64,000 bases of DNA from Caldicellulosiruptor diazotrophicus (GTDB lineage Bacteria; Bacillota; Thermoanaerobacteria; Caldicellulosiruptorales; Caldicellulosiruptoraceae), in NCBI RefSeq assembly GCF_017347585.1, contig NZ_AP024480.1, positions 734,001-798,000 on the forward strand. The letters run 5' to 3'. Position numbers and translations under genes: made by a program. Positions 16,337 through 26,200 of this stretch are shown here, piece after piece. The notes beneath the pieces are model-generated. The model was not told the DNA's origin and ran no database searches. It saw only the letters and a list, made by a program, of their open reading frames with translations. The first letter of the stretch is position 1. Each line of letters starts with the position of its first letter.

Positions 16337-17596
16337 GTGCAAATCACAGACAGAGATAAAAAACTTTTAGTAATTCTTGGTATGGTTATTATTGGATTTT
16401 TGTTTTATAACTTTTTCTATACTCCTTATTCTCAAAAGCTTAGTAATTTAATTTCAGAAAAGCAACAGTTAGAAAGTAAGCTAAGTGAAATAGATCAGAA
16501 GATTGCTATTTATAATCTTCAAAAACAAAAGTTAAAAGAAGTTGAAAAAGACTATATGTCTATAAGTCAAAAAATTCCGCCCAATCAAGACGAAAAATTT
16601 TCAATGCTTGATTTGCAAAGGCTTGCTCAGATGGTTGGGAGTAAAACCTCAGACTTTACATTTTCGCAAAGACAGAGCCTAAATGTTACTTATAACAATA
16701 TTAATATTGCAAAAGCATACTTTTATTCATCTAAACAAAACTGGCAAATGACATATGCTAACTTCAAAAAATTATTGTTTTTGCAAAAGGAATTTGAACC
16801 TTTGTATTCTGTCGATTCAATCTCGTTGTCAGGCGGGAATAACAACATGATAACAGCAAGTTTTGAAATTAAATTTTATGGTTTTGAAGATACGCTTGCT
16901 CCTGAAAGGAAATGGCAAAACTTTGCAATTTCATATGGTAAAGGCGATTTGTTCAGTGGTGGATCTGGGCAAAAGGCCAAGTTTATCTATACTCAAGAAG
17001 ATTTAAAAAAAAATGAAATTACAAAACAGTCATCAGCCTTAAAAGTGGAAAGAACAGATAATATGTCTTTAACAAATGCAGAAACCAGTTTTAAGTTACC
17101 ACAAAACAATAAAAATATCACTTTTAACGAAAAAAGTGCAAGCACTAAAGACCAAAGTCAATTATCAGAAGAGAAAGTAGATTTTAATAAAGCAGATTTT
17201 GTTGTAACAGTATCAACTTTATATTCTCCTACAACCAATGTAACTATTGAAAAAACTCAAAAAGGTTCAATATTTGGTGCTAAAAAGAAAAGTGAAAATG
17301 CTTTTATAACAATTAAAAAAGAAGGTGACAAGTATTATTACAGGATTGGTACTCAGGCAAGCGAATATCCCCAAGCTAATAAATTTGACATTTTGGATTT
17401 GCAGGATAAAAGCCAGATTTTAATTGTGGTATTTTCAACCCCAAGAAAATACAAAGATGATGAGAATGTAGTAACTCTTAAAGTAACTAATAGTTCTGAT
17501 AAACCAGTAAAAATTTATATTTCAGGTGATGATAAGCAAAAACCAAGAGTGAACATTGCACCAAGTGGATTTGATATTAGCGTTGTGAGAAAATAA
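16337..17596 (+). CDS. pilO: Pilus assembly protein PilO-like with extra C-terminal domain
   Basis: Residues 1-190 look like PilO: a membrane helix at about 11-31, a coiled coil at about 32-75, and a small alpha/beta domain. The protein then runs on to 419 residues, about twice the usual PilO size. The extra part has a polar low-complexity linker (about 220-285) and a beta-rich tail domain (about 290-419; KADFVVTVSTLYSPTTNVTIE and VVTLKVTNSSDKPVKIYISG) of unknown family. The start is GTG at 16337, 6 nt after pilN. The extension could contact peptidoglycan or the S-layer where Gram-negatives would use PilP/PilQ; this is a guess. Confidence 0.78.
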   Translation: MQITDRDKKLLVILGMVIIGFLFYNFFYTPYSQKLSNLISEKQQLESKLSEIDQKIAIYNLQKQKLKEVEKDYMSISQKIPPNQDEKFSMLDLQRLAQMVGSKTSDFTFSQRQSLNVTYNNINIAKAYFYSSKQNWQMTYANFKKLLFLQKEFEPLYSVDSISLSGGNNNMITASFEIKFYGFEDTLAPERKWQNFAISYGKGDLFSGGSGQKAKFIYTQEDLKKNEITKQSSALKVERTDNMSLTNAETSFKLPQNNKNITFNEKSASTKDQSQLSEEKVDFNKADFVVTVSTLYSPTTNVTIEKTQKGSIFGAKKKSENAFITIKKEGDKYYYRIGTQASEYPQANKFDILDLQDKSQILIVVFSTPRKYKDDENVVTLKVTNSSDKPVKIYISGDDKQKPRVNIAPSGFDISVVRK

Positions 17597-17615
17597 AGTG
17601 GGGTGACGAGCAAGC

Positions 17616-18413
17616 ATGAAACAATTAAAAGGGTTTACTCTTGTTGAGGTTATTGTGACAGTTGCAGTATTTGCACTGTTTGTCACCCCCATAGTGTTAC
17701 TTATTCAGCAGTCGTTGAAGGTAAACATTAGTGCAAAGACAAATCTTGAAGTTGCTGAAGTTATAAATCAAGCTGTTGAAAATCTTGTATATCAAAATGT
17801 TTATGGCACAGGTTCTTTGAATATAAATGGATATACAGTAAACTACGAGATTGACGATTCATTTAAAACGGGAACTATTCAAAATATTGAAAACAGCCAA
17901 ATAGATTTTAGAATATATTTAGATGCGACAGGTAAACTGACAATCGAGGATTTGGCAACTCATAATACCTATGAAAGACAAATATCTTCTAGTACATTTG
18001 ACAAACTTAGAATACAGATAAGATATGACGAAGCAACCAAGAGGGCGACATATACTTTTGTCCTAAATGGTTCACCAATTATAACTTTTTTAAGTGGAAA
18101 CAGTACAGAACCTGCCAAACTTGGAGCAGAGTTTGTATGTGACACTTTATCACATTTTCTCTATGTAGTAATTGATGGTGTGTATGACCTCTCAAATAAA
18201 CTTACTACTACTATGTTCAATCTTTGGCTGACGAATGTTAACAATAATATCAAAATCCTTGCAACAACTCCATTCATTGTCTATGATAATTCTCCGAGAC
18301 ATTCTGTTCTTACAGGCGTAGAAAGGGTAAGGCAGATTTCTTTAAAAATTTATGATTTAAATGGTCAGTTTATTAAAGAATATACAACATATTATACTCA
18401 CAGGGTGAAGTAG
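17616..18413 (+). CDS. Prepilin-like protein (PilW/PulJ type)
   Basis: This 265-residue prepilin has leader MKQLKG and mature start FTLVEVIVTVAVFALFVTPIVLLIQQ (Glu at +5). The proline after the first half of the helix and the longer globular domain resemble PilW/PulJ-type minor pilins. It lies 2 nt before the large PilX-like gene, mirroring the pilW-pilX order of other T4P minor-pilin clusters. Confidence 0.85.
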   Translation: MKQLKGFTLVEVIVTVAVFALFVTPIVLLIQQSLKVNISAKTNLEVAEVINQAVENLVYQNVYGTGSLNINGYTVNYEIDDSFKTGTIQNIENSQIDFRIYLDATGKLTIEDLATHNTYERQISSSTFDKLRIQIRYDEATKRATYTFVLNGSPIITFLSGNSTEPAKLGAEFVCDTLSHFLYVVIDGVYDLSNKLTTTMFNLWLTNVNNNIKILATTPFIVYDNSPRHSVLTGVERVRQISLKIYDLNGQFIKEYTTYYTHRVK

Positions 18414-18415
18414 AT

Positions 18416-21112
18416 ATGAAAATTGAAAGCAAACATAAAGGTTCGACGTTGGTACTTACAATAATCTTCATAGCGGTTATGTTTGTTATGTCCGTTGCTT
18501 TGATTGAAGCAGCAATATCATCACTAAAAATTAGTAAAGGCTACTATGCAAAAAACAGAGCATATTACGATGCAGAAAGTGTTTTTGAAAGAATTATATA
18601 TTATCTTGACATGGTCGCAGACAAAGCACGAAAAATGGCAGATAATTATGTTTTTATGGAAAGTGGTGTTCTTAACACTCAAAATCCAGATATTGCAAAT
18701 ATCTTAAAAGACTATCAGCAAAAGGAGAGCCAGTATTATCTGCAGTACATGAATGGTCTTATATCCAAGACTGATTATGACAATGCACTTGTTCAAATTA
18801 ATAAGGAGTACCAAGATAAAGTGAGAAAAAAATTTTTGGAAAAGTTTAAAGAGTATATGAACAATTTTTTTACAAATTCAGGTACGTTTTCTGAGAGACC
18901 TGCAATTGAGTTTACTGTTTCTGGCACCATTTATACAATTGATAACTGGAGAGGAACTTCAAATGATTTATATTCATTTATGAAAATGGTAGATTTTAAT
19001 AATCCGGAAGTTGATGTTGAAATAAGATTTGACCCTGCAACTGATATGAACCTGCACATGTCAAGTACTGATATAGAAAATCCAATTGATATTAAGATGG
19101 AAGTTGTTGTAAATTTACTAAAAGAAAAAACTAAAAGAGTTTTAAGAGCAGATTTTAGTATTTTCCCATATAAAAGTAATGCTTTGAATTTTTCTACGAG
19201 GACAATAAAGAGAAGTTTTAACCATATACTTGACTATGCAATTTTTGCAGGTAGGAACTTGATTGTTCTAAATGGTTTAAATTTGTTCAAAATAAAAGGT
19301 GGAAAGGTCTATGTGAATGGAACTGCAAATGATGTGAGATATTCAAATCCGTCTGAATATTTTGGTGGAATTTTGGCAGGCTTGACACAAACTCAGCTTG
19401 ATAATTTATCTTCTGATTCAAGAGTTAATAAAATAGATTCAATGACTAAAAATAGAATTGAAAACATCTTGAGTGGTTCGGGAGTTATAAGTGGAAATAT
19501 AAGAATTGAAAATGCACCTGTATTTGTTGGATATACTGATTTGAATCCCGAAGCACCTTCCAATCCAGTGAGGCTTATGGATAAATATTCGCTATACGGT
19601 GGGTTTGTTAAAACTTGTGCTCCTAATTCACAGATAACCATTACAGATGATGTTTATTGTCACAGTATTGTTACAGAAAATGCATCGGATAATTCTTCAA
19701 TTACAATAGGCAAAAATGCATATATCATGGACAACATCTCAATGTACGCTCAAAATAGCAACATTAATATTTCAGGCTCGCTAATTGGTCTTGGCACAGC
19801 AGATGTTCCTTACAATTACAACATGAGTTCTTCAATAGCGATAAATGAAGATACAGCAAGATTAAATATAGGAAAAAATATTGTGCTAATGGGAGTTGTA
19901 TTTGTTGATGAAATACATAGAACTGATGAAAATGGTAAGGAAAAACTTTTCAGAATGCCAGAGAGTTCTTCGCTAATGCCTAATTTTACTATCTACCAAT
20001 ATTTTAATCTTCCTATAGCAGAACTTTCTGATCTTCTTAATACTCTTGGATTAAATGGAAGTATTGGTTCTTTTACAACACTGGATTTATTTGCTTCTGA
20101 TTACTTTAAACCATTTAAAGTGAAGGTAAGTCCAACAGAGGAAGTAGAAGCAAGCTTCTATGATATGGATGTTGAAACAGTGGGTGGTTTTCCAATTTCG
20201 TCAGTAGAAAGATCAATAAACTTTGTACTTCACTATCTCACCGCGCACATAAAAGACCCTACTGATTTTGATACACAGTATAATACCGGTTCCACTAATA
20301 TAACTGTTGGTGGAGGAAATATACATTTTGACCCATCAAACCCTTATGATACAAGTTACTTTCATTATTTTTTAAATGCAAATGGTAAACTTTACTTGGC
20401 AAGAAGAATTATCAATTTTTTAAATGAACCGACTATTAATTCGACTATTGGCTCGGCAGGTACTGGTGAGTTTGTCAACTTGGGCCAGACCGTATCATCT
20501 TCAGATATATTAAGACAGTCTATAATAGACAATGTGATAGATCCAACAAAAGAAAATTATTTCAAAGAATTAAATCTTGTTGACAAAGGGTTATTAGATA
20601 ACACAAAAGATAAATTTGACTTATTTGATTTTGTCGATTTTAATCAGATTGGATCTGACCGACTTATAATAAATGATGACAAAAATCTTATTGTTATCAG
20701 CAAAAATGACGTGGAAGAAATTGATTTTGGACTTCCAAGCTATAATGGGGTTTCACTTTTAGACATAGAAAATGTTTTGATTGTGACAAAAGGCAGTGTT
20801 ATTCTAAGAAACAGTAGTACACAAGAAAAAACTCTAAAAGGAAATATAATAGCAGGAGGGGATATTGTAGTTTGTGGAAATGGTAATCTTACAATTGAAT
20901 ATAGTAAAGGCATTTCAAGCCAGCTTATGTATTACTTTAACTATGCAAACTTTAACAGCATATCAGACAGGTTGGGTCAGCTTTACAACTTCTTTATAAA
21001 GGGCATTGATACAAATGACATTATTGAAATACCATTTGTTAGTACATTTTATGAAACAACAGTAAAAACAAATATTAAGGTTAAAAGTAAAAGACAGGTT
21101 GTTAGTGATTGA
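18416..21112 (+). CDS. Giant PilX-like pilus protein, 898 residues
   Basis: The N-terminus KHKGSTLVLTIIFIAVMFVMSVALIEAA is a PilX/PulK-like class III signal and helix (no Glu at +5, as is usual for that type). The rest is far longer than a minor pilin. A helical region (about 60-150) precedes a mixed domain. Two stretches of short beta repeats rich in Asn, Ser and Ile follow, at about 400-465 and 785-830 (for example SSITIGKNAYIMDNISMYA and KGNIIAGGDIVVCGNGNLTI), which suggest beta-helix or bactofilin-like folds. No C-terminal membrane segment is evident. I infer a large tip or surface-exposed subunit of the pilus. Confidence 0.75.
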   Translation: MKIESKHKGSTLVLTIIFIAVMFVMSVALIEAAISSLKISKGYYAKNRAYYDAESVFERIIYYLDMVADKARKMADNYVFMESGVLNTQNPDIANILKDYQQKESQYYLQYMNGLISKTDYDNALVQINKEYQDKVRKKFLEKFKEYMNNFFTNSGTFSERPAIEFTVSGTIYTIDNWRGTSNDLYSFMKMVDFNNPEVDVEIRFDPATDMNLHMSSTDIENPIDIKMEVVVNLLKEKTKRVLRADFSIFPYKSNALNFSTRTIKRSFNHILDYAIFAGRNLIVLNGLNLFKIKGGKVYVNGTANDVRYSNPSEYFGGILAGLTQTQLDNLSSDSRVNKIDSMTKNRIENILSGSGVISGNIRIENAPVFVGYTDLNPEAPSNPVRLMDKYSLYGGFVKTCAPNSQITITDDVYCHSIVTENASDNSSITIGKNAYIMDNISMYAQNSNINISGSLIGLGTADVPYNYNMSSSIAINEDTARLNIGKNIVLMGVVFVDEIHRTDENGKEKLFRMPESSSLMPNFTIYQYFNLPIAELSDLLNTLGLNGSIGSFTTLDLFASDYFKPFKVKVSPTEEVEASFYDMDVETVGGFPISSVERSINFVLHYLTAHIKDPTDFDTQYNTGSTNITVGGGNIHFDPSNPYDTSYFHYFLNANGKLYLARRIINFLNEPTINSTIGSAGTGEFVNLGQTVSSSDILRQSIIDNVIDPTKENYFKELNLVDKGLLDNTKDKFDLFDFVDFNQIGSDRLIINDDKNLIVISKNDVEEIDFGLPSYNGVSLLDIENVLIVTKGSVILRNSSTQEKTLKGNIIAGGDIVVCGNGNLTIEYSKGISSQLMYYFNYANFNSISDRLGQLYNFFIKGIDTNDIIEIPFVSTFYETTVKTNIKVKSKRQVVSD

Positions 21113-21127
21113 TGAAAGTGGTATAAT
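21099..21127 (+). promoter_or_regulatory. Internal promoter for the VWA gene
   Basis: TTGTTA (21099-21104) and TATAAT (21122-21127) are 17 bp apart, with a TGG extension before the -10. The -35 lies inside the last codons of the preceding gene. The VWA gene can therefore be expressed apart from the pilus operon. Confidence 0.7.
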
Positions 21128-21215
21128 TTATATTAGAAGATATTTGAAATGGAAAAGTAATTTGTATAAGTTTAATTATAAGTGTTGGATACATTAAAAA
21201 AAAGGAGGGATTTTA

Positions 21216-23219
21216 ATGAAACGGAGATTTATGGCATGGATTGGTGTATTACTAATTTTTATGACAATTTGTAGCGGGTTTTATTACTTTTCTACAAAAG
21301 CAAAGGCAGCGGATACGTCTTCTGTGAGTATTGGATTTAATGGAGGTGTAGTTAAATCTAAAGGCTATGTAGGAAATGACATTGAAGTAAAACTCAGGCT
21401 AACACCGACAGGTTCTATAAACGTGACAAGGTCACCTGTTTCGGTAGTACTTGTTGTTGATTCTTCTGGTTCGATGAGTAGCAATGGTAAGATGACGGCG
21501 GCAAAAAATGCCGCAAAGAATCTAATTGACAGTTTTAAAAATTCTGCAAAGTCTGGTGACAAGCTTGGGATTGTTGACTTTGATACTTTTATAAATGATA
21601 ATTCCACTTTTTATATTAAAGGATTTTATTATCAAAATGGAACATGGAACAAAGGAAATTCATCTTCTATATATGGACCTTATTCATTACCGAATAATTG
21701 CACACAGAATCTCATAGATTTAACAAGCTCTTCTGCTGTAAATAACGCAAAGACATACATTGACAATATGGTTGCATCTGGCGGAACTAACATGGAAGCT
21801 GCGCTTAATAAAGCAAAAGCACTTCTTGACTCGTCACCCTCTGGAAATGACAAATATGTTGTATTTATTACAGATGGTATGCCAACATTTTATATAAATG
21901 GTACAAAAAATGGGTATCCACTTGTTGATGGACCTGGTTCTCAGCCAGATAATACTACAAAGTCAGAGACCCTTTCTGCTGTTCAAACACTTGCGCAAAG
22001 TGGAGCGAAGGTATTTGTAGTTGGAGTTGATACAACTGGTGCGGATGTTGACAAAACATTTATCGATTTGATGGCAAGTACTGCAAGCGGAAAGTCTTAT
22101 TATATCTCAAACCCAAGTGCGTTAAATTCTATTTTGCAGGAGATATTTAGAATAATAAACTTGGCAGTAACATATGATAATCTGACTGTTGAATACCCAA
22201 TTCCCTCAGGGCTTACAATAACTTCAATGCCTGCTGGCTGGAGAGTTGAAAATGGGAAATTAATAGGTACATTTAATCCTGTCACATTTGAAAATGGTGG
22301 CACAACTCCTGCTTCGCAAGAGGTATCTTTTAAGATAACATCTAACTCAGAAGGAATATATAATCTTGGGAAGGCAACACTTACATTCAGAAGATATGAT
22401 ACTTTAAACGGTGAAACCACAGGAAGCGTGGAGGCAAATCTTGGGCAGGTTGAATTTGTCAGAATGCCAGGAATTAGTGCTACATTTCAAATAGTAGGTA
22501 GTGGTAATATATATGTGCCAAATACTCAATATGATGCAAAGCTTATAATTAGCGCATTTGGTAAGTCACTTGATATTCCAACAGTCATTAATAATTTTGC
22601 TTTAGCAGTAAATGATTCATACATTGCACTGCAGAAGATTACAACCACAAATCCTTCATTTAACTACGCAGTTGATTTAGGGCCAACACCTACGAGTTTG
22701 ACTATCGATTATAAGATTACATTTTTAAGAGAAGGTACATTTAATTTTACCCCAATATTGTCTTACAGCATAAATAGTGCACCTAATTCTATGAACTTAA
22801 CACCTATTAATTTATTTGTTATTGATGCTACAAATATGATAAAAAGTTTTTCAATTACTAAAAAAATAATTTCAGATAATTCAAGCGCAAATATATCTAT
22901 AAAAGTTGATGATTTGGGACTATTTAGTTATGATTCTTCGGCTAAAATAAAGGTATATATCGAAATGAATCCTTCTGACAAACTTAATACAAACGTAACA
23001 TTTCCAATCCAGCTTGTAGTTGACAGTACTACAAGACAGCAAAATGGTTTGAGAGTATTATCAAAGACTATTACATTTAAATTAAAACCAAGTTTCACAT
23101 CAGCAACTGTGAGTTTTAATATCTCACAAATTGATATTATTAGTGGTGGTGTAACATATACCACTGCGTATGAGAAGAAGATTAATAATGTTGTTGTTAA
23201 AAAAGCTATCCTCAGATAA
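21216..23219 (+). CDS. Secreted von Willebrand factor A domain protein
   Basis: The 667-residue exported protein has a signal peptide at residues 1-31 (hydrophobic 9-24, AKA at the end). The VWA domain spans about 73-315 with a complete metal-ion-dependent adhesion site: Asp82, Ser84, Ser86 (DSSGS), Thr191 (GGTNM) and Asp220 (ITDGMP). The C-terminal half is beta-rich with likely Ig-like repeats and has no cell-wall anchor or membrane tail. Adjacent to a pilus operon, a VWA protein suggests a tip adhesin in the manner of PilC/PilY1 or VWA-bearing minor pilins of streptococci; it lacks a class III leader itself. Shine-Dalgarno aaaggaggga is strong. Confidence 0.88.
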   Translation: MKRRFMAWIGVLLIFMTICSGFYYFSTKAKAADTSSVSIGFNGGVVKSKGYVGNDIEVKLRLTPTGSINVTRSPVSVVLVVDSSGSMSSNGKMTAAKNAAKNLIDSFKNSAKSGDKLGIVDFDTFINDNSTFYIKGFYYQNGTWNKGNSSSIYGPYSLPNNCTQNLIDLTSSSAVNNAKTYIDNMVASGGTNMEAALNKAKALLDSSPSGNDKYVVFITDGMPTFYINGTKNGYPLVDGPGSQPDNTTKSETLSAVQTLAQSGAKVFVVGVDTTGADVDKTFIDLMASTASGKSYYISNPSALNSILQEIFRIINLAVTYDNLTVEYPIPSGLTITSMPAGWRVENGKLIGTFNPVTFENGGTTPASQEVSFKITSNSEGIYNLGKATLTFRRYDTLNGETTGSVEANLGQVEFVRMPGISATFQIVGSGNIYVPNTQYDAKLIISAFGKSLDIPTVINNFALAVNDSYIALQKITTTNPSFNYAVDLGPTPTSLTIDYKITFLREGTFNFTPILSYSINSAPNSMNLTPINLFVIDATNMIKSFSITKKIISDNSSANISIKVDDLGLFSYDSSAKIKVYIEMNPSDKLNTNVTFPIQLVVDSTTRQQNGLRVLSKTITFKLKPSFTSATVSFNISQIDIISGGVTYTTAYEKKINNVVVKKAILR

Positions 23220-23234
23220 AAAGTATCAAGATTT

Positions 23235-23278
23235 AAAAGAGGCTGACTTTTTCAAATAAATAGAAGTCAGCCTCTTTT
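23235..23278. terminator. Bidirectional intrinsic terminator
   Basis: Arms aaaagaggctgactttt (23235-23251) and agaagtcagcctctttt (23262-23278) form a long stem with T/A-rich flanks. It separates the convergent VWA and cyclase genes; the cyclase stop codon lies inside the right arm. Confidence 0.85.
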
Positions 23279-26200
23279 GCTTTGTTTCAAAAGAGTATCA
23301 ATTAATGATTTTATATTATGTTCACTATCAATCTTTTCAGCCCAGAAATGTGCTAATTTTATTGTTTCATCAAACTCTTTTTCGTTTCCTAAAACAATAT
23401 AAGTGTTTGCAATATCATAATATATCTTTGCAAGTTCTAAAGATGACTCTATTTGATTTGCAAGTTTCTCACAAACTTTAAGGTTTTTAAGAGCGCTTAT
23501 ATATTCTCCCTTGTGTCTTAGAACGGTTGAGTACATTCTCAAAGTTTTTATTTTATGTAATGGATTTTTTAATTGTTCGGTTATTGCAATTGCTTTTTCA
23601 ATAACCAAAATAGCATTATCGACCTTATTTTTTAAGAGGTCTAGTTTAGTTTTGGCAAGAATATACTCAAGCTCAATCCTATTTTCTTTGCTATCAGATA
23701 TAATTTTTGCAACTTCATTTAGCAGGTCATTTGCAGCGGAGAGATTACCTTTTTCAAGCATTACTTTTGCAAGTCCGATTAAAGATAAAGCTTTTTCTGA
23801 GATAAAATTGAATTTATTTGCTAGGTCTAAACTCTGTGAAAAGGAGTTATAACTTTCTATGATATCTCCTTTTTCAAGATACAATTCACCAAGATTAAGA
23901 TAAGACACACATTCTTCATAAAAGAGTTTCCATTCATCCGCATATGATAAAGCTTTTAAGAATGATTCTAAGGCTTTTCCCAAAACTCCTTTTTCGAAAT
24001 TTATTATTCCAATATTGTTTAACAAAATCAACTGAAGGTGACGGTTAGATAAAATCTTAGAAAGCTCAAATGCATCAAACATATATTTTATTGCTTCTGA
24101 TGATTTGCCTTCTTCATAGTAAAGTGTTCCAATATTTGTAAGGATTTTTGCTTTAAGCAATAAGTTTTTTGACTTATTTGCATAGTTTAAAGCCTTTTTA
24201 AGATAAAGAAATGCCTTTTTTGACTCACCAGTAAATGCATAGACAGAATAAGAGACAATATTTAAAATCTGTGCAAGTTGTTCAAAATCATCATTTTCCT
24301 TTAATGTTATTTCAAGCTGGTTTATATAATATTGCAAATCAGGTTCGCCAATGTAGCTTTTATAAAGACATAAAAGGTATAATATTCTACTTTTCTTAAT
24401 GTTTCCTTCAAAAACATAGTTTTCTTTTAATTTGTTTAAATAGGTTTTTGCTTTTTCAAAGTTACTTTGGAGGATATAACATTCACAAATTTCAGCTTCT
24501 AATAAAAATTTTTCTTCATCTGTTTTGTAAAGATTAAGAAGTTTAGTATAGTGCGAAATGGCTGCTTCATAATTTCCTAAGTTTTTTTCTGAACTTGCAA
24601 GTTGTTCTATAATGGAAGTATAAAGAGTTATTGCATCTTCAACATTAATGTTTTTAATCTCGTCAAGTAACTTATAGAGGTATTTTAAAGCATAATTTAT
24701 TAGCTGTCTTTTTTTGTACTGCATTGCAAGCTCAAAAAGGTAATTTGCACCTTTAAGAAAATTTCCTGCTTCTTTGTAATGATAAAACAATGTCTCATAA
24801 TAAATTGCTAAGTCTTCCTTAGACACTATTTTTTCGATGGTGGTCGCAATTTTCAGGTGCAAGTTTTTCCTAATGTGTAATGGAATCAACTCAAGAAGTA
24901 TTTTTACAATTTCTGGTTCAACAAATTGGTATATTTTGTCTGGAAAATTGGAGTTATATACACTATCTACAAATTTGATGAGATTTAACTTTTGTGCTTG
25001 AGTTATTAAATATGAAGGTTCCTTTGAAGGTTGAAGTATATTAAATATTATCCTGCTACTGAATCTGAAACCATAAACGGCTGCAATTTTTAAAAAATCC
25101 AATATTTCGTTTTCAACGTGAAAAATCTTGTTGAGAATAATATTAGTCTTAATGCTTTCTATATTTTTTTCGGAAAGAACAATTTTAAAAATATCATTCA
25201 ATACTATATAAAATTTGTTTACTTCTAACCATTTCAATGTTTCTAAGAGATAGTCTAATTTGCCTTCAGATATATCTATGAGTAATCTCAATGATTCATT
25301 ATCAACTTCTTTTGTATTAAAATAAATTTGAACTGCCTTTTTGATATTTTCAATTGACAATTCATTGACTCTGATGTAGTAATTTTCTGGAAAATTTCTT
25401 AATTCAGTGTTTGTTGAGAAGATAAAAAATGGCTTACTTTGTTGTTGTGATATAAAACTAACGATAAAATCTAATGATTCTTTATCTGCCAGATTTAGAT
25501 TTTCAATTATAACAACAGAAAACTCTGTTTCAAAAACCTTTTTTAAAAAAAAGGTAATAACTTCAAAAAGTTCAAACATAATATCCTCTGGTGTCATATA
25601 AGAAATGAATTCTTTAAAATCACTACTGAGATCTAAGTGAAGAATAAGTGAAAGATAGTTATAACATTTTTCGGCCATCTTGAGATTTTCTTTAAATAAA
25701 TACTCTGCAAATGATATAAGCCTATTTTTCTTTATAATTAGAGAATCTTCATAATTTACATTTAGTATTTTTAAAATTAATAACGATAAAAGATAAAAAG
25801 GTTTCTGCGCATATCTTTCTGATAAACTGATATAATAGTACCTTATATTACTTTTATCTAAATGTCTCATTATAATATTGATAATAAAATGCTTTCCACA
25901 GTTATCAGAAGATAATAATACTAAAAAATCAGAATCTTTTGAAATAATTCTGTCAATAACATTTGATGTGTAGTTGTGCAACAATACCTCAATGATGTGG
26001 TTATATTCAACTTGTTCATTAACTTTTTTAGGAATATAACATTTCACAACTTTAGATTTGTTTTTTAAATTTAGCTCAATTGGGCCAGAATATTCTATAT
26101 TTTCATATGTTTCTCTATAAATACTCTCTGATACATAAATTGTATTTGGTGGAGCAGCAGTTTGAAGTCTCTGAGCAGTATTCACAACGTCACCTAAAAC

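Noticed and set aside
4480-23219. Search for a secretin (PilQ) or PilP gene in the pilus operon
   Set aside because: None is encoded. This is expected for a cell without an outer membrane, so it is not a deletion.
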